The position numbers were made by a program, and so were the translations under genes. Source: Drosophila persimilis (lineage: Eukaryota > Arthropoda > Insecta > Diptera > Drosophilidae). Taken from it: a stretch of DNA of 64,000 nucleotides. Under the pieces are notes generated by a model. The model had not been told where the DNA came from. It saw only the letters and a list, made by a program, of their open reading frames with translations, and ran no database searches. The DNA lies in assembly GCF_003286085.1 (NCBI RefSeq), contig NW_020825298.1, forward strand, positions 3,224,001-3,288,000. Direction: 5' to 3'. Positions within the stretch are counted from its first letter, which is position 1. Every line of letters begins with the position of its first letter. This document shows positions 22,896 to 35,668 of the stretch, one piece after another.

Positions 22896-25800
22896 TTTTG
22901 GTGTCTGGGTGTGAAAAAGTTTAAGTGGCAACAACGACAAAATCCCTGGATTTACTTTTATGCACTCTCACACCCGGGCGCCCGCCACCCACTCACCTCT
23001 CGCCTCTCGCAGTGAGTGCAATCCGAGAGGTGAACGGTGTAAGCTTCAAAAAAAAAAAACAATAAAGAATATGATATTTAAGTCGCCGGTGGTTTAGATA
23101 CCCTTGCTGATCAATGGTGCATGAACATATGCTGTCTATGTAATCTGTAAACATACAAATCTCACGTGAGAAGAGGTGGCTATGTATTTCGCACCTTTTT
23201 ACCACTAGCCACCACTTTTTGATCTGCATTTTAGGATCAAGCGAGTCGGATCACAAAGAAAGTGGCAGGTATCACCAGTAAGTACATCGAGAACCTACAA
23301 CCGCTTCGTTTCTCTATCACGCATTCCATTAGCAGCCAAATATTTAAAATTCCGCTCATCCGAAAGTGCTGATTTGTGCTTTGGACAAGGAATATCAGCT
23401 TTTCTATCGTTTCTTCCCGAAGAACTCCCCTATGAGAGAAAGTTCCCATGAGAATTATCCATTATAGCATAACGAATGATCGAATAGATAGCTAAACAGA
23501 AGCTAATTGCGAATATATAACCTTCATGGGCTCCTGCTTGCCAAATACCCATTCAAAATCAAAGTCCTCCCAGAAAGGGCATGGAAAAAGAGAAACTTTT
23601 GGCTCCACTCCCTTTATGACTTTTCGGCGGCGCTGAAAGTCGTTGAAAGTGTCAATATTGCGTTATAGCATCACGTGGCTGGCCCTGCACTGCTCTCCAC
23701 TCAACCCAGTGGCCCACCTGGACCGACCCGGCCCGGGCCAATCCCAGCTGGATGTGGATGTGGATGTGGATGATGATGATGGCTGTTCCCTGTCTAGGAT
23801 TAGCTATGCGTACGGCTTGAGCAGTGAGCAGTGAGCAGGGGGCCACCACTTTGGCTACTTATGTCTCCTGCCTCCTGCCTTCTGCACTCTCCAAAAACGC
23901 AACACGAAACTTTTTTCGCCCCAACTGCACTTGGGGGGTTGCTCGCTGGCTCTGCCCGAAAGCTGGCACAAATGATACCAATAAACAAATCCCATTATAC
24001 ACGGTGTATCAGCTTTACGTTGGCTGCTCGCCCGCTACGTGAGATGACTTTCAACAAAAATGTAATACCAAAAGAGATCCCAACCAATCCAGGGAATCCA
24101 TTTTTTGTGCTTTTTGTTTTATTTTCGGGGGTTTGCCGCTGGGCTAGGGGTCTGGGGCTTTCAGGGAGGCGTGAACATTTCAAATTTCAACAATCGCAAT
24201 GAACACAGAGACTCATGCCAGATGCCTGAAAAGGGAAGCTATGGCTATGATAAGGATGGACTCTGGGGATGCCCTTTCAAGGGTTCAATGCCGGAATGGT
24301 TGCATAGATACCTGCTCTGAGGAACACCCGCTTCGCACCAGACGTCTATTCGGAGCTGTTCTACAATATCATACTCTTCGTCGCGATCCATCCTACTATG
24401 ACCAATGTCCTTCAACTTCTGTAACACTCGTACTTAAAAAGATGACAGTTCCATGGGATTCCAGAAGGAGGATATTGATTCAATGATTCAAATGAATGAG
24501 ATAATAATGAAAGTCTTGTTCCATTTCCACGTTTTTTTATACCGAACTATATTCCCTATATTTTCTAGAGCTCTCCATCTGTTTCCTTCATGAAAGTCCC
24601 ATAAAAATGGCTTAAAAATACTTTCACATATTTAAAATAAAATTTGCTTCCCTTATCTAAGATTTTTGTTGCCGTTTGGCCTAAAAATCGTTTGCTTTTG
24701 ATTTCGTTTCAATTTTTTTTTTTGTATTAAAAGTCAAAAGCAAAATGAAAACTACTTTGAGGAAAAACCAATTTTCAAGTCCATTATGGCCCGGCTTTTA
24801 GCTAATAACATAAGCCCAACACTTGAGCCACTTTGCATCTAGCCGGGCCAAAACAAGAGCCAGAGCCAGAGCCCAGAGCTCAGAGACCAGAGCCCAGAGC
24901 CCAGCCCTTGCGCCCCCATAAATCTGTGGAAACGAGATTCGAGCTGGAGCTCGAGTCGAAGTTGCCTTTTAATGAACTCGGTGCATTAAAAATATGTGCA
25001 CAACTAAGAGCATTCATTAAAAAAGTTTTTGCTTTAAAAAAAAAAAAACTTAAACTTAGCTAAAGACTCTGTTGCAGGGGCAGGAGTGGCAGGAGTGGGT
25101 GTGGCAGCCGGCACAGCACCAGTAAATCCCAAGTAAAAGCTGCAGAAACTTTGCGACTTTGGCCATTCATCTTACAACTAATTTCTGACAGGACTCTCAC
25201 GCACTCGGCACTGGAGGCACGAGGACATTGGACACTGTCCATCGGGCACTGGGCACGGGGCATCGGGCAGAGACCAGGGCCAGGGCAGCCTTTTGCCATT
25301 TGCCACTTAAGTGCTTAAATATTTTTCTTTGTTCTTTGGTCGGGAAAACACTCAAGTTAGTGGCCATTTCCGTTTTACGCTTGCCTAAATATTATTTAAG
25401 CTAAATAGAACTTTTGGATTTGGATTCGGGCCGCATCTAATGAGATTTCCATAGACTGCCATTCAGGTGGCCTGGCTGCCGGTTCTGGTCAACTTAGCAA
25501 AGTTTCTGCTGATTAAATGTTGGCCAAAGTCCCCTTCAAACCGATAACACACACTCCTGCACTCGAAGAAGGACCGGCGGTGGAGGGATGGATATCTGGC
25601 CGGGACTTTAAACTCTGGCAAAGCCCTTATCTAATTGCTTTGAAAAAGTTTTCGGTCTCAATGCAAAAGTCACTTTCTGGCTTGTGGTCCCAACTTGTCC
25701 CTCAAGAGATCTTCTTACGGGTAGTGTGTGACCGACTCTGGCCAAGATACGGGCCAAAAGTCAAGGCAATCCTTCGCCAGATAATCCCTAAAAGTATGCA

Positions 25801-26207
25801 TTGTGCTTCTTGGCATGTCATCATCGCCTCGCACCTTGACGGAAGGTGAAGTTCAAGCCCTGCCCTTAGCATGACAGACAAAAGATAATTTCAATTAAAA
25901 TATTTACCAGGGAAACAAGAGCCAGGCGCCGTGTCAAAGGACACAGAGAGGGAGTTTCGCCGATAAAGAAAGTGGAAACAAAAGCGTTGATAAAAGAGGA
26001 GCACAAAAGCTCTGTGGGAGGCACCCGAAATACAGTCACATACGAGTAGATGGGCAAAAGGCCAGATAAAGGAAAAAACTGCCACGGCTATGGAGGGACT
26101 TTCCTATCCTGGGTTGCCGCTGACTGGCTGTTGCCCTGCGGCTTGGACCGCCCGCTGCCTCCTGAGCTCCTTGGGACTGTCTTAATTTTCTTGTAATTTC
26201 CTTAACT
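22896..26207. other. Non-coding stretch between the orphan exon and the repeat-protein gene
   Basis: Holds a dispersed-repeat copy (23301-23396, minus), a GATGTG/GATGAT tract near 23750-23782 and a CAGAGC-type tract near 24850-24905. An ATG-started 110-codon frame at 25517-25849 (plus) has no promoter, splice or family support and is not annotated. Confidence 0.5.
23301..23396 (-). repeat. Dispersed repeat family, copy C
   Basis: Reverse-complement match: CCGCTTCGTTTCTC at the left and CCGCTCATCCGAAAGTGCTG plus GTGCTTTGGAC at the right. Confidence 0.8.
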
Positions 26208-26270
26208 TTTATTCGAATAAAAAAACACAAACGAATGGGAGACTACCTCCGCTCCTGAATTTGGGATTTT
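26082..26270. repeat. Local direct duplication, left copy
   Basis: Shares with 27180-27490, in order and orientation: a CACTGCCATGGAAG-like start, CTGGCTG..CCTGCGGCTT, GGATCGCCCG/GGACCGCCCG, TCTTAATTTTnTTGTAATTT, and CCTCCGCTCC. It lies next to the 3' end of the minus-strand repeat-protein gene and includes its likely poly(A) signal. Confidence 0.65.
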
Positions 26271-26316
26271 GAAGAACGACTCAACGATGTGGTGGGTAAG
26301 CAATAAAACAACGAAC

Positions 26317-26874
26317 TCAATTCTCTTTGGGTAACTTATGGTAAACTCCACTTCCGATCTTGGGCAGATCCTTTTTGGGCGGGGCCTCCTCTCTGATGCG
26401 GGGCAAGCGACGCACGTATTCGGGCAGCACTCCCTTCCTGTTCCGATAGTCCTTCGGTGTGAAGATGATCTGCGTCTTGCTGCGCATCAGCTTGGGTCTC
26501 TGCACGAATTTCTCGGGGTGCTCTATTCGTACGCGTCGTATAAGATCTGCCAGCTCTGCGACCTTGGGGTCGTCTTTGGGGTGAAGCTTCTGCTCAGGGA
26601 ATTTCCCTTCTGGTTGTGTGGTTGACGATGATGTCTTGCTGCGCTCCAGCTTGGGTTTCGGCACGAATTTGTCGGGATGCTCTACTCGTACGCGTCGCAT
26701 AAGATCCGCCAGCTCTGTGTCCTTGGGGTCGTCTTTGGGGCGAGGCTTCTGCTCCAGGATTTTCCCTGCTGATTGTCTGGCTGATGATGATGTCTTGCTG
26801 CGCTCCAGCTTGGGCACATCTTCTAGTTTCAGTTCAAATTTCTTGTCCAGCTTATCTTTGGCGCGACGAAACAT
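26317..26874 (-). CDS. Basic protein of two 53-residue repeats
   Basis: An uninterrupted 185-residue frame with ATG at 26874. After a charged start come two 53-residue repeats (21-73 and 74-126), then a partial third unit from 127. Each unit begins PKLERSKTSSS (third: PKLMRSKT), continues with a QxxGKxxEQK and PKDDPK segment, and ends ELADLxRRVRxEHPxKFV. The C-terminus (135-185) is unique, basic and proline-rich. There is no signal peptide or membrane segment. RSKT/S sites fit the basophilic kinase consensus. The conserved unit has a likely short helix (ELADLxRRVR). A TATAGAATA box lies about 50 bp upstream of the ATG, and an AATAAA on the minus strand lies at 26213-26208. The repeat match at protein level with silent divergence argues for a real coding gene. 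The family is not recognised; a testis-biased Drosophila gene is possible. Confidence 0.8.
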   Translation of the reverse strand: MFRRAKDKLDKKFELKLEDVPKLERSKTSSSARQSAGKILEQKPRPKDDPKDTELADLMRRVRVEHPDKFVPKPKLERSKTSSSTTQPEGKFPEQKLHPKDDPKVAELADLIRRVRIEHPEKFVQRPKLMRSKTQIIFTPKDYRNRKGVLPEYVRRLPRIREEAPPKKDLPKIGSGVYHKLPKEN

Positions 26875-26917
26875 GTTTAGATTGTTTGTTTGTTTGTTTT
26901 GTTTTGTCGATGATTAT

Positions 26918-26927
26918 TCTATACCAG
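26918..26927 (-). promoter_or_regulatory. Weak TATA-like box of the repeat-protein gene
   Basis: On the minus strand this reads GGTATAGAATA, about 45-50 bp before the ATG, leaving room for a start site and a short CAAACAAACA-rich leader. The assignment rests on position only. Confidence 0.35.
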
Positions 26928-27054
26928 CAATTTGAATGTGAATGGCAAAGCCCTACGTGGTTAAAACTAAAGTCAAGGGCTGCCTTATTGTGGGAAGTGC
27001 ACATTTGAATGCTCAGGCAGGGATAGGCAGGTTTGTTTTTGTGACTGTGAGAGG

Positions 27055-27086
27055 TTTTCGCTCATCCGAAAGTGCTGATTGGTGCA
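27055..27086 (-). repeat. Dispersed repeat family, copy D (partial)
   Basis: TTTTCGCTCATCCGAAAGTG followed by CTGATTGGTGC: only the core of the family remains. Confidence 0.7.
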
Positions 27087-27179
27087 TATGCGGGGCCGCC
27101 AGCTCACAGCGTGTAAGCCGTGTGCTCACTTGCTCTTGCTCTTCTCTCCAGGAGGCAAAAGCAAAAAAAAAAGAGGAAT

Positions 27180-27490
27180 ACCACTGCCATGGAAGCATCT
27201 CTCTCCCTCCCGCTGGCTGGCTGCTAGCCTGCGGCTTTTATTGATTAAACTTGAAGTTTGGATCGCCCGTCGTTCCCTTCGGAGTTCGCTGCTTGGGAAC
27301 TTTCTTAATTTTGTTGTAATTTCCTTGACGCTGCTGGAATTTCTATCTGCGAATTTATGAGCAACAGCGTAAACTATTTTTATTAGATTAAAAATACACA
27401 AACCAAAGGGAAAGTGCAGAAAAAAACACAGCAGCAATGCTCGAGAGGCGGACCCCGGCTGCTGCTGCCTCCGCTCCATAATTTGCTCTA
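27180..27490. repeat. Local direct duplication, right copy
   Basis: Partner of 26082-26270 and longer, with extra sequence in the middle (including CTATTTTTATTAGATTAAAAATACAC). The two copies bracket the repeat-protein gene. Confidence 0.65.
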
Positions 27491-29166
27491 ACAATTTTAA
27501 TCGCATTTGCGAGTGGGGGAAAATATTAACAACAGCAATGTGGAAGGGAAAATCTAGGGGAAGTGGAAGCCGCCTCTGCATCTGCTCTGCTCAGCTCTTC
27601 TCTGTAATGGCAAGCTTTTCATTACGGAATTGTTCGTGCGTAAGAATGTTGCAGGCGGCATTTTCAATTTTCCATGCTCCCCCCAAGCCAATGATAATTT
27701 ATTATGAATTTAGCAATTCGTGTGCAAAAATTTCACCCTCCCAAAGAACAACAGCAACAAAATGAAACAAAAGAAAATGTCAATTGAACTTTTTATTGTA
27801 CTTGGGTTTGGGTTTCAATGAAAATAAATGATTTATGTACGAGTATATTATGCATATTTTGTTAACCAATATTTGCAGGGTATTTGCCAGGGAGGATTGG
27901 GCATTGAGGGGCTTGGCTTTGGCCTTACCTGAGGGAGGGCTGTGTCTGGCAGAGGCAGATAGAACACGGAGCCAAAGAGTAAGCCAAAACCGAGCTCTAG
28001 ACGAAATCAAAGATATATAGAAGCACCGAAAGCTTCAGAAATGATTGGAAGATCTTTTTTGGTTACTCCACCTTTTAGCGTATGCCACAAGCCAATCAAT
28101 TCCTTTCGGCAAGCCTCCACATCCTGTGTCTGGTTTCTAGAACCTGTAGCCCCATAGAGGCAGGGCAATCCAGCTATCCATCAGGGTCTGGGCCTGGGCA
28201 TAGACTGCCGCCACTCGTGCTGAATTTTTATTGCTTGATTTAATTATTAATGCGACTTGCAGATGTCACGAACACAAATCCTCCAGCTCCTGTCAAAAGC
28301 GAGACCCACTCCCAACCCCCCCTTCCCATCTATTCCACCTCATTCTTAACCCTTAACCGTGCAACAACGCATTTTTATGCGTAAAAAACCAAAACAAAAA
28401 GCAAGAAAAAATGTTGGCTATATTTCTAGCGTAGGTTTCTGCTCCTTTTGGAGCCTGGCAAAAGGTTTATTGAAGCGGCAACGGATTGCATTTTTTATTA
28501 TTTATTTCGGGGCAAAGTTTGGCAAGCGGCTAGGCGGAATTACTTATAGATAGCATGTCGAAATGCGTCGTCCGTACAAAAATTCATAATGAAATATTTA
28601 TGGTCATAAAGCAATGCGGAAGGCAAATGGAACAGGCCCCATCTCCATCTTCATCATACTCCTTCTCCCCGTCACCATCATCATCGACAGAAAGGGTCGC
28701 TGGGATTGGATTGCTTCTGGAGGGGGTTTGAGGGCGGAACAGACAGACGGCGAAAAATCGTTGATAGGCGATCTGTGCGGAGGCGGAAGTCAGCGCAGCT
28801 GCCTGGAAATGATTATGATAAGAACGCCGTTGTCCTTCATCCGGGCCCTTGCCCGTGCCCGGGCCGTGCCCTTGTCCTTTGTGGAGTCGCGTCGGTCGGC
28901 TGTAGTTTGCAGTGGTTTATGGAGGTAGTTCTGCGGACGTTTTTATGGCAAATAAATCGTTTCGGTATTGGGCCATGGACAGCAGGGGGTCTCGTAAATA
29001 TTATGGAAACCGCAATGAAAGACGGACGGGTCCTTAGTGAATGTCTAAATCAAAATGTGTTTATATTTTGTGGAAGTCGGAATGAATAAAAAGGGGTTTG
29101 AATAAGTTGAAATAAATAAATAAATTTAATGGACTTACAAGCTGATCCGGAAAACCAACCAAACAT

Positions 29167-29243
29167 GGCCAATCAGCACTTTCGAATGAGCGGAATATTC
29201 AATAATTGGCTGGTACTCGAAGGCGAGACGAAGAAACGGATCG
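29167..29243 (+). repeat. Dispersed repeat family, copy E
   Basis: GGCCAATCAGCACTTTCGAA, then GAGCGGAATATTCAATAAT and GAGACGAAGAAACGGATCGG. Confidence 0.8.
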
Positions 29244-30738
29244 GATATGAGATTATCAAGATCAAAAATAATTACTAAATGTTCCACTCTACACCCCGAA
29301 TCTCCTTAAGAGCAAAGTCCTTAAGCTCTCTTCCACCTCCAAAAAATAAAACATAAATAAAGTACAGTTTACATAAGGCATTAAAATGGCAAGGAAAAAT
29401 GGCGAAAATTCCAGCCAGAAAATACAATAAATATGCAACTAAATCAAGCTTAAATGTGCTTAACAATTTTGAACAATAATGTCCAAACCACAAGTGGAAA
29501 ACCCGACTCTAACGAGGACTCCAGCCAGTGCCAGTCGCAGTCCGTCCGTCCGTTCCATACATGTGTCAAGGGTAGAGAAATATTACGCACGCCGAGTGCT
29601 CATTAGGGAGGGACTGAACGAACGGACGGACGGACAGAGGAACGGATGGATGCTGGGTATGGAAAAGGTTTCATAGAAATAAATTTACACCTTAACGCCT
29701 TTAAATGCGCAACACAGTCACACTCCCCCACTCGAATGGGGAGACTCGAAAAGGTGTAGAACATGGCGTTGCCAATTACCCGGAAGTATGCGAAAAGCTT
29801 ATGCGATAAATTCGGCAAAAGTGCCAAAAAGGTATGAACGGAGGAGACGGCAGACTGAAATGAAAATAAACTGGAAAGTGGGAGAGTGGAGAGCGAGCGA
29901 GGGACCCGACCAAGTACCGAGTATTTCCAGACGCAGTCAAAACCAAAAAATGTTCACCCACCCACCTGGCCCCCTCCCCCGTTTTCCCCAATGCCAGACT
30001 CCGTCTGAGGTTCAGTCTGGTCCTGGCCTGGGGGTCGGGGGGTCTCTGGGTTCCGGGTGAGTTTGCTTTTGTGGCTTCCAAGTCGGTTGGCGTCTTTGTT
30101 GCTGCCTTCGACCACGTAGCCAACACCTGCGTCCAACAGAAAGCAGCATCCTCCATCCTCCATCCTCCATCCATCGTCCTCCATGGAAATGGAAAGGGCA
30201 AACAATAACAAAAAGTGTTCTGCGGCGGGTGCTCGAAAGTTTATGTTGTGCCACCATATTGAAGGTTAAGTTGGAGCTTTAATAAAATATCATGCGAACT
30301 TTCACAGCTGCACGGGGGATTGTCCAAATCATATGGCACTCACACCTCCCATATAAGCATGCATGAGCATACATTCTATACGATATATCAATATAAAGTT
30401 TTATTTACGAGCTCTGGGCCTCGCTTTAAAGATATTTCATTAAAATTTGGGCTCAATTTTTGGGCCTTTTTTGGGCCTTTGGTAATTCCCGGGGATTCCG
30501 CGTTATGGAGCGCGTATAAAATGTTATTTCCTCGCTATTGGACGCTCTCGTTGGGCTTCCTGTGTGGATGAAGCAAAGCGTGAAATATGATTGTGGTGCG
30601 CTACAGGTGATGCAGTGGTTTGTAGGGTTTGTACAACAGAAGGTGCAAGAAGGAAGGTTGGAACCAAAGGATGGGAAGGAGTGAACTATTCATACTCTTT
30701 CTGTATGTTCATCCATGTGATAATGCTGAAAAGATTTG

Positions 30739-30994
30739 AGCTATATAAGCAGACCTTGCAAACCATTTAACGCAGTTTTGTGAAGCATTTCTGTTGCTCC
30801 GAACGATTTCATTCAGAAGCATGTATTGAATGTTAAGGAACAGGCTTGATTCTGGATTCGTGCCGAGGAACAAGCCTTTTAATGGTTCTGGTGGTGTCTT
30901 AATTTGAGGTCCACAGCGCCAATCAGCACTTTCGGATGAGCGGATTATTCAATATTGGGCTCGTAATCGATTTTAAGGCAAAGAAACGAAGCGG
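30739..30994 (+). repeat. Dispersed repeat family, copy F (near full length)
   Basis: The most complete copy: CTATATAAGCAG, CAAACCATTTAACGCAG, CCGAACGATTTCATTC, GGAACAGGCTTGATTCTGGA, AATGGTTCTGGTGGTGTC, CGCCAATCAGCACTTTCGG and AAAGAAACGAAGCGG. Confidence 0.85.
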
Positions 30995-33900
30995 CTGCAG
31001 TGCCTCTTGTGATTGAGATTCGCCATCGCGACATGCTCACACGCACAAAGTGTAATCATTGAAATAATCGTAATTTCCTTTCTTTCGTTTCTATCTATGA
31101 CCCTTTTCTTTGCGTGAAACTGTTTAAATCCGCTCAACATCCTTGCCAATACCCTCTGCAGCGCACCTTTTTGCCACCATAGCCGATCCAACGACTTCGC
31201 TTTATTACCCCCAACATCATTTCACGCTAACGTAAGCGCAAATTTTGTACCTAAGTCGCGGCCAGATTCTTTCACACACACACACACCCTCAGACAATAT
31301 GCCACAGCGCTGAACCCTCCCCCCGCCGGAGCACATCTGAAGTAGGTAAACAAGTGTACGAGTAGCTTCCGAAAAATGGGCAATCAACTGCCAAATGGCC
31401 CCACCTGTCCTGCCCAGAAGCCAGCAGCCAGAAGCGATGCAGGAAGTGCCACTCCTTCTTGTTACTTTTTAATACTTTTTATGATTACAGCAGTGTGCTT
31501 ACAGTGTCTGTCTGCTTAGTTCTGGCGGTATTCCGGGGGAGTACTGTAAATACATAATAACTTCTCAGCGCAACGGATCAGAAGAAGCAGCAACAACCCT
31601 CCTTAATGAAACACCCACAACCCCCCCCGCCAATTGTGTATCCCTTTTGCCACTTATGTTTTCCTAAGTTTGTGCTAAACAACCACCCAACAAAAACAAC
31701 GCAAGAGAAACAACAAAGCAACCAAAAATCAAGAACAAACAAGTATCATAACAACCCCCTCGGCATTAGCAAGGTTGGCAGAATTAATCATATTAGGGGG
31801 GTTCCAGCGTTAGTTTTTGGATTGATTATTGTTAAAGAAAATTAAGAACAATCTTGAAATTCAAAGAAAGTCATTCCACTACTGTTTTTCTGCCTTTTTG
31901 TGTTCCCATTTCCTGCCTTTCTCTAAAATACATTTTCCTGCTTGCAGGAATACCCCAATTATTAGGAACTCGTCGCGCTTTAACCCACTGCCCATCCTCC
32001 TACTTGCTTCTGTGATAGTCTTTTCGTGTTACTGTTTAATTGTTAACATTTCATTTAAGCCAGGCACACACGTACACACACACATGTGTGTGTTTGTTGG
32101 CTTGGGGGAAGTCAAGGAATGAAAGAGATGAAATAGCTGGGGGGTGCTGGGGGGTGGGGTAAAATTCATTTATCAAAACGCTGCCCGCATTTCCGCGATG
32201 AAACCCCTCAGGATAAAACTGACTGGCGCCAGCAGAAACGGTGGGGGGGTGGGGTGGGGAGGGGTAACCAGAGGTTAAAACCGAAATCTAAATCGTTATA
32301 TGCAGACGCACACACACACACATACACAGGCAAACACGCATGGACATGCAAAATGGAGAATGGGGCATGCCTCATGCCTCCCAGTTCAAGGCCCACAAGG
32401 CACAGTGGGGCAAAGGAGGAAAATATAGGTCATTAATTCCTTAGAAATTCCTATTAAAACGATAGAAGGATATGGAAAAGGAATATAGGTACAGTTTTAA
32501 ATCAGTTAAATTCCTTCGTATTAAAGAAATCCTCTAAAACCCTCTATAAACCTAGAATTTCCATGGCTTTTCCTTCTATTCGCGTGCCCCACTGTGCCTT
32601 GTCTCCTTCCTTTCCATGACGTTTGCGTATGTCAAAGTTATCTAAATGAAAAATTGACTTTCATACAGAGGGGCATAGAGAATGAGAGTGGCAGTGGCAG
32701 TGTGGGAGGTTGGGGCTTTGGTTTAGCGAAAAGAGTGGGGTGGGGGGTGGGGGGAAATCATCATCGTTCGTTTGCGCATCGCTTTCAGTTGGAGTTTCCG
32801 TTCTGTAGGATTTCGCATTTACGCATTTCCTATTTTAGATGATATTTCATACTTTTTTGCTGACAGCAGCAGCGGCGGCAGTGGCAGCAGTGGCAGTGGC
32901 AGTGGCAGGAGCATCTACCGCTGATGATGATGTGCGTTTATTATTGTTGCTTTATGGCTTTGCATAGATGTGTGTGCTCCACTGACATATCACTACCACT
33001 CCCAGTCCCCTACCATCCCAACATCCTCTCCTCCCTGGATATTTCTGTGTATTTGCCTTTGGGATTATCAACTCATTCTGCGACTGTGTGTAGAACGGTA
33101 GCCCCCTTTTGGGTCTCCCCCTTGGTTTTCCCTTGGGGCCTCTGACATTTGCCAATTTCACAGTTTGTCGAGGTCTTTGGATCCCGAAATGGTGGCCCGC
33201 TGCTGTTGTAATTGCTCTGCAATTGGGTTAATTGTCGAATGGTCATTAATGTCTGCAAAATGGGATTTTGTGATTGAATATCATTGCTAAAGAATGGCTA
33301 TTATTTCCGCAGACAGAAAATTAGGCAGCAGAGCCCTGAAAAAGCGGCGGAACATGTGTCCAACGAGTGACTATTTTGGGGGGACCCTTGGCTGCTTCTC
33401 TGATGAATTTTCTATAATAAAATACTTCAACTTAATTCCCTTTAATGGGAAATTCCCCACACCCAATCTTTTGCAATTGAATTTCCCCGGAAATTTTAAA
33501 CTTAACGGCGCCTACGTGTCTGGCCACACACTAGTCGTCCCGCTCTGGCACTCGCAAACAATGGACAGCCTAAAATTATGCTGCAAAATTGTTGCAACAT
33601 CAATCATATCACGCATCCGCACGTGGGCCAAGACCCGCACGGAGTGTGGGCCAATAAATTCTGAGGCAAGGCAAAAAAGACAAAATAAATTGAAAAAACA
33701 CTTTGATGCCATCAATAAACGCTGACAGAGCCAATGGCAGAGCAGCTGAGGCCAGAAGAGCTCATGACATTACCGTGAACTAATGTTGATACGGGGGCCA
33801 CCGGGGGCCACCGGGCACGACCCCCGGCTTGAACCGTTGCGACCCGACGACGACTGCGACTTTGACTTCGACTTGAACGACGACACAAACAACTCAAACA

Positions 33901-34977
33901 GACATAAAATATAAAAATCATTTTGCCAACTGCATTCTGGCAACATTTTCCAATCGTCCCCCCCCTCTCTGGGCCGCCCGCTTTTTCTTGGCAGCTGTTC
34001 CTTTTTGTCTTTTCTTTTGGTGTGGGCTATACACTGGCAAAGGGTACTGCCAATTTGAATGGAACTTTGAATGGGTATCTAGAAGGAAAGTAAGCTATGT
34101 AAATGGGCCATATATATCTGCCTCTCAGCTTCGCAGAACCCCTTTTTTATGCGGAAAGTATAGAGTTCAAAGCTGGCTACTGTATCCCATAGTTTTATAG
34201 CAACAATCTATATATTTCCCTGGAATCAAACATAGCACGAATCCATCCATTTGTAAGGGTATCCAAGCCCAACCAGACGCCAACTTTCCTTCTTTGTTCT
34301 TTGTTTTTACTTCCTTGGGGCTCTCGCTTCTTATATGGCTTTAAATTAGAACACATTTCTGTGATTGCTATTAGGATTGTGGGGCGGGGGGCGTGGGGCT
34401 CGTCATAAAGTGCGACAGGCGCCACTTTGTTCAATAGTTTTGTTGTTGTCTACTCGGCAATATGCCAGGCCGAACAGCTGCCACATCTGGAGCCTACGAT
34501 TCGGGGTTTCCCCTTGGCTTTCCCTTTGTTTTTCCAGTGTTTTTTGTGTGCTGGCCAGTGCTTCTGCTGTTTCCGTTGCTTGTTGTTTGCTGTTGGCAAG
34601 GATATTGGGCTGAGCCCTTTTTGCTGCTGGTTGGCCTATTTCGAGCCTCAGCCGAGACTGGCAGTTCTGGCAACAAATGTCATCGAGATATGTGAGTGGG
34701 TTAGGCTTCAAGCTGACTTTGGTTTTTGTCTTTAGCAAATATTTTCACATCTTTGCCCAAGCAACAACAACAACAACAACAAGTGTGTTTAATGGGGGGA
34801 ACGGAACCCTTTTGGTTTCCCATTCGTTCGGTCTTTGGAATATGCCAGAAAACTTTGCCCTAGGCAGCAGTTTTTAATAGGCTTAACAGATTGCTTGGGA
34901 ACATATTATAAATCAGAAAAATATGTTAATGCTGATCTGTCCTCAGCAAAAGCCTAAGGGCTATAAGCCCCTATAAT

Positions 34978-35276
34978 AGCTGATCCAACAAACCATTTGA
35001 CGCAGCTCCAAACGATGTCATTTGGAAGCATGAATTGAGTGTGCCAATAGAGTTAAGGACCAGGTTTGATCCATACCGATGGACAAACGATTCAATGGTT
35101 CTGGTGGTGACTCAGTTCCAGTTATTTTACCTTTTTCTGAAGCTTTTGACTCAACTATGAATTTAAGATCATGTCCCTGGGGATATTCCTTGCCCTTGAC
35201 GCCAATCATCACTTTCGGATGAGCGGAATATTCAATATTTAGCTCCTACTCCAATGCAAGACCAAGAAACGAATCG
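34978..35276 (+). repeat. Dispersed repeat family, copy G
   Basis: Same modules as copy F (CAAACCATTTGACGCAG, AACGATGTCATTTGGAAGC, GGACCAGGTTTGATCC, AATGGTTCTGGTGGTGAC, GCCAATCATCACTTTCGG) with about 70-90 extra bases before the core. Confidence 0.85.
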
Positions 35277-35668
35277 TAAGCTCCATATACGCGATGTTTC
35301 AGATTCTCTTGGCTTTCAGAAACTTTCAAATATTCCAAAACTTGTGACTTTCTATGCATCCTTTGACTAGTGCAGGGATTAGAACCCTGTCATTTAACCC
35401 CCCTCTCGAAAGCCAGCCAAAAATTGATCTAGTCCCAACACAGTTTCGGTTTTATCCAAAGTGAACTTTGCACTTTTACTTGTATTAAATATTTACGACA
35501 ACGCTTCAGCCACTGACAGGGAGCTGCCAAGAACAAGACCAGAAAAGTGAAATATAAAGTGGGGACGGAGAGGGCTGTGGAGGGAGACGCCCAGGCAAAG
35601 TGAAATCCAAGCTAAATGGAATTCACTTAGCCATGGCAGATGATGATGACGTCGATGGAGGTCCTGTT

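Larger units (their letters stand above)
27491..35668. other. Long non-coding stretch
   Basis: No supported gene. It holds three dispersed-repeat copies, a CAGTGGCAG-type tract at about 32863-32910, GTGTG tracts near 32085 and 32310, and several G-rich runs. The longest ATG frame (33294-33725 plus, 143 codons) has no promoter, splice or domain support. Confidence 0.5.

Noticed and set aside
25517-25849. 110-codon ATG frame on the plus strand
   Set aside because: Protein-like in part but without core promoter, splice or family support. It could be rescued only by conservation of frame in another species.
33294-33725. 143-codon ATG frame on the plus strand
   Set aside because: No promoter, poly(A) signal, splice sites or recognisable domain; composition like the surrounding non-coding DNA.
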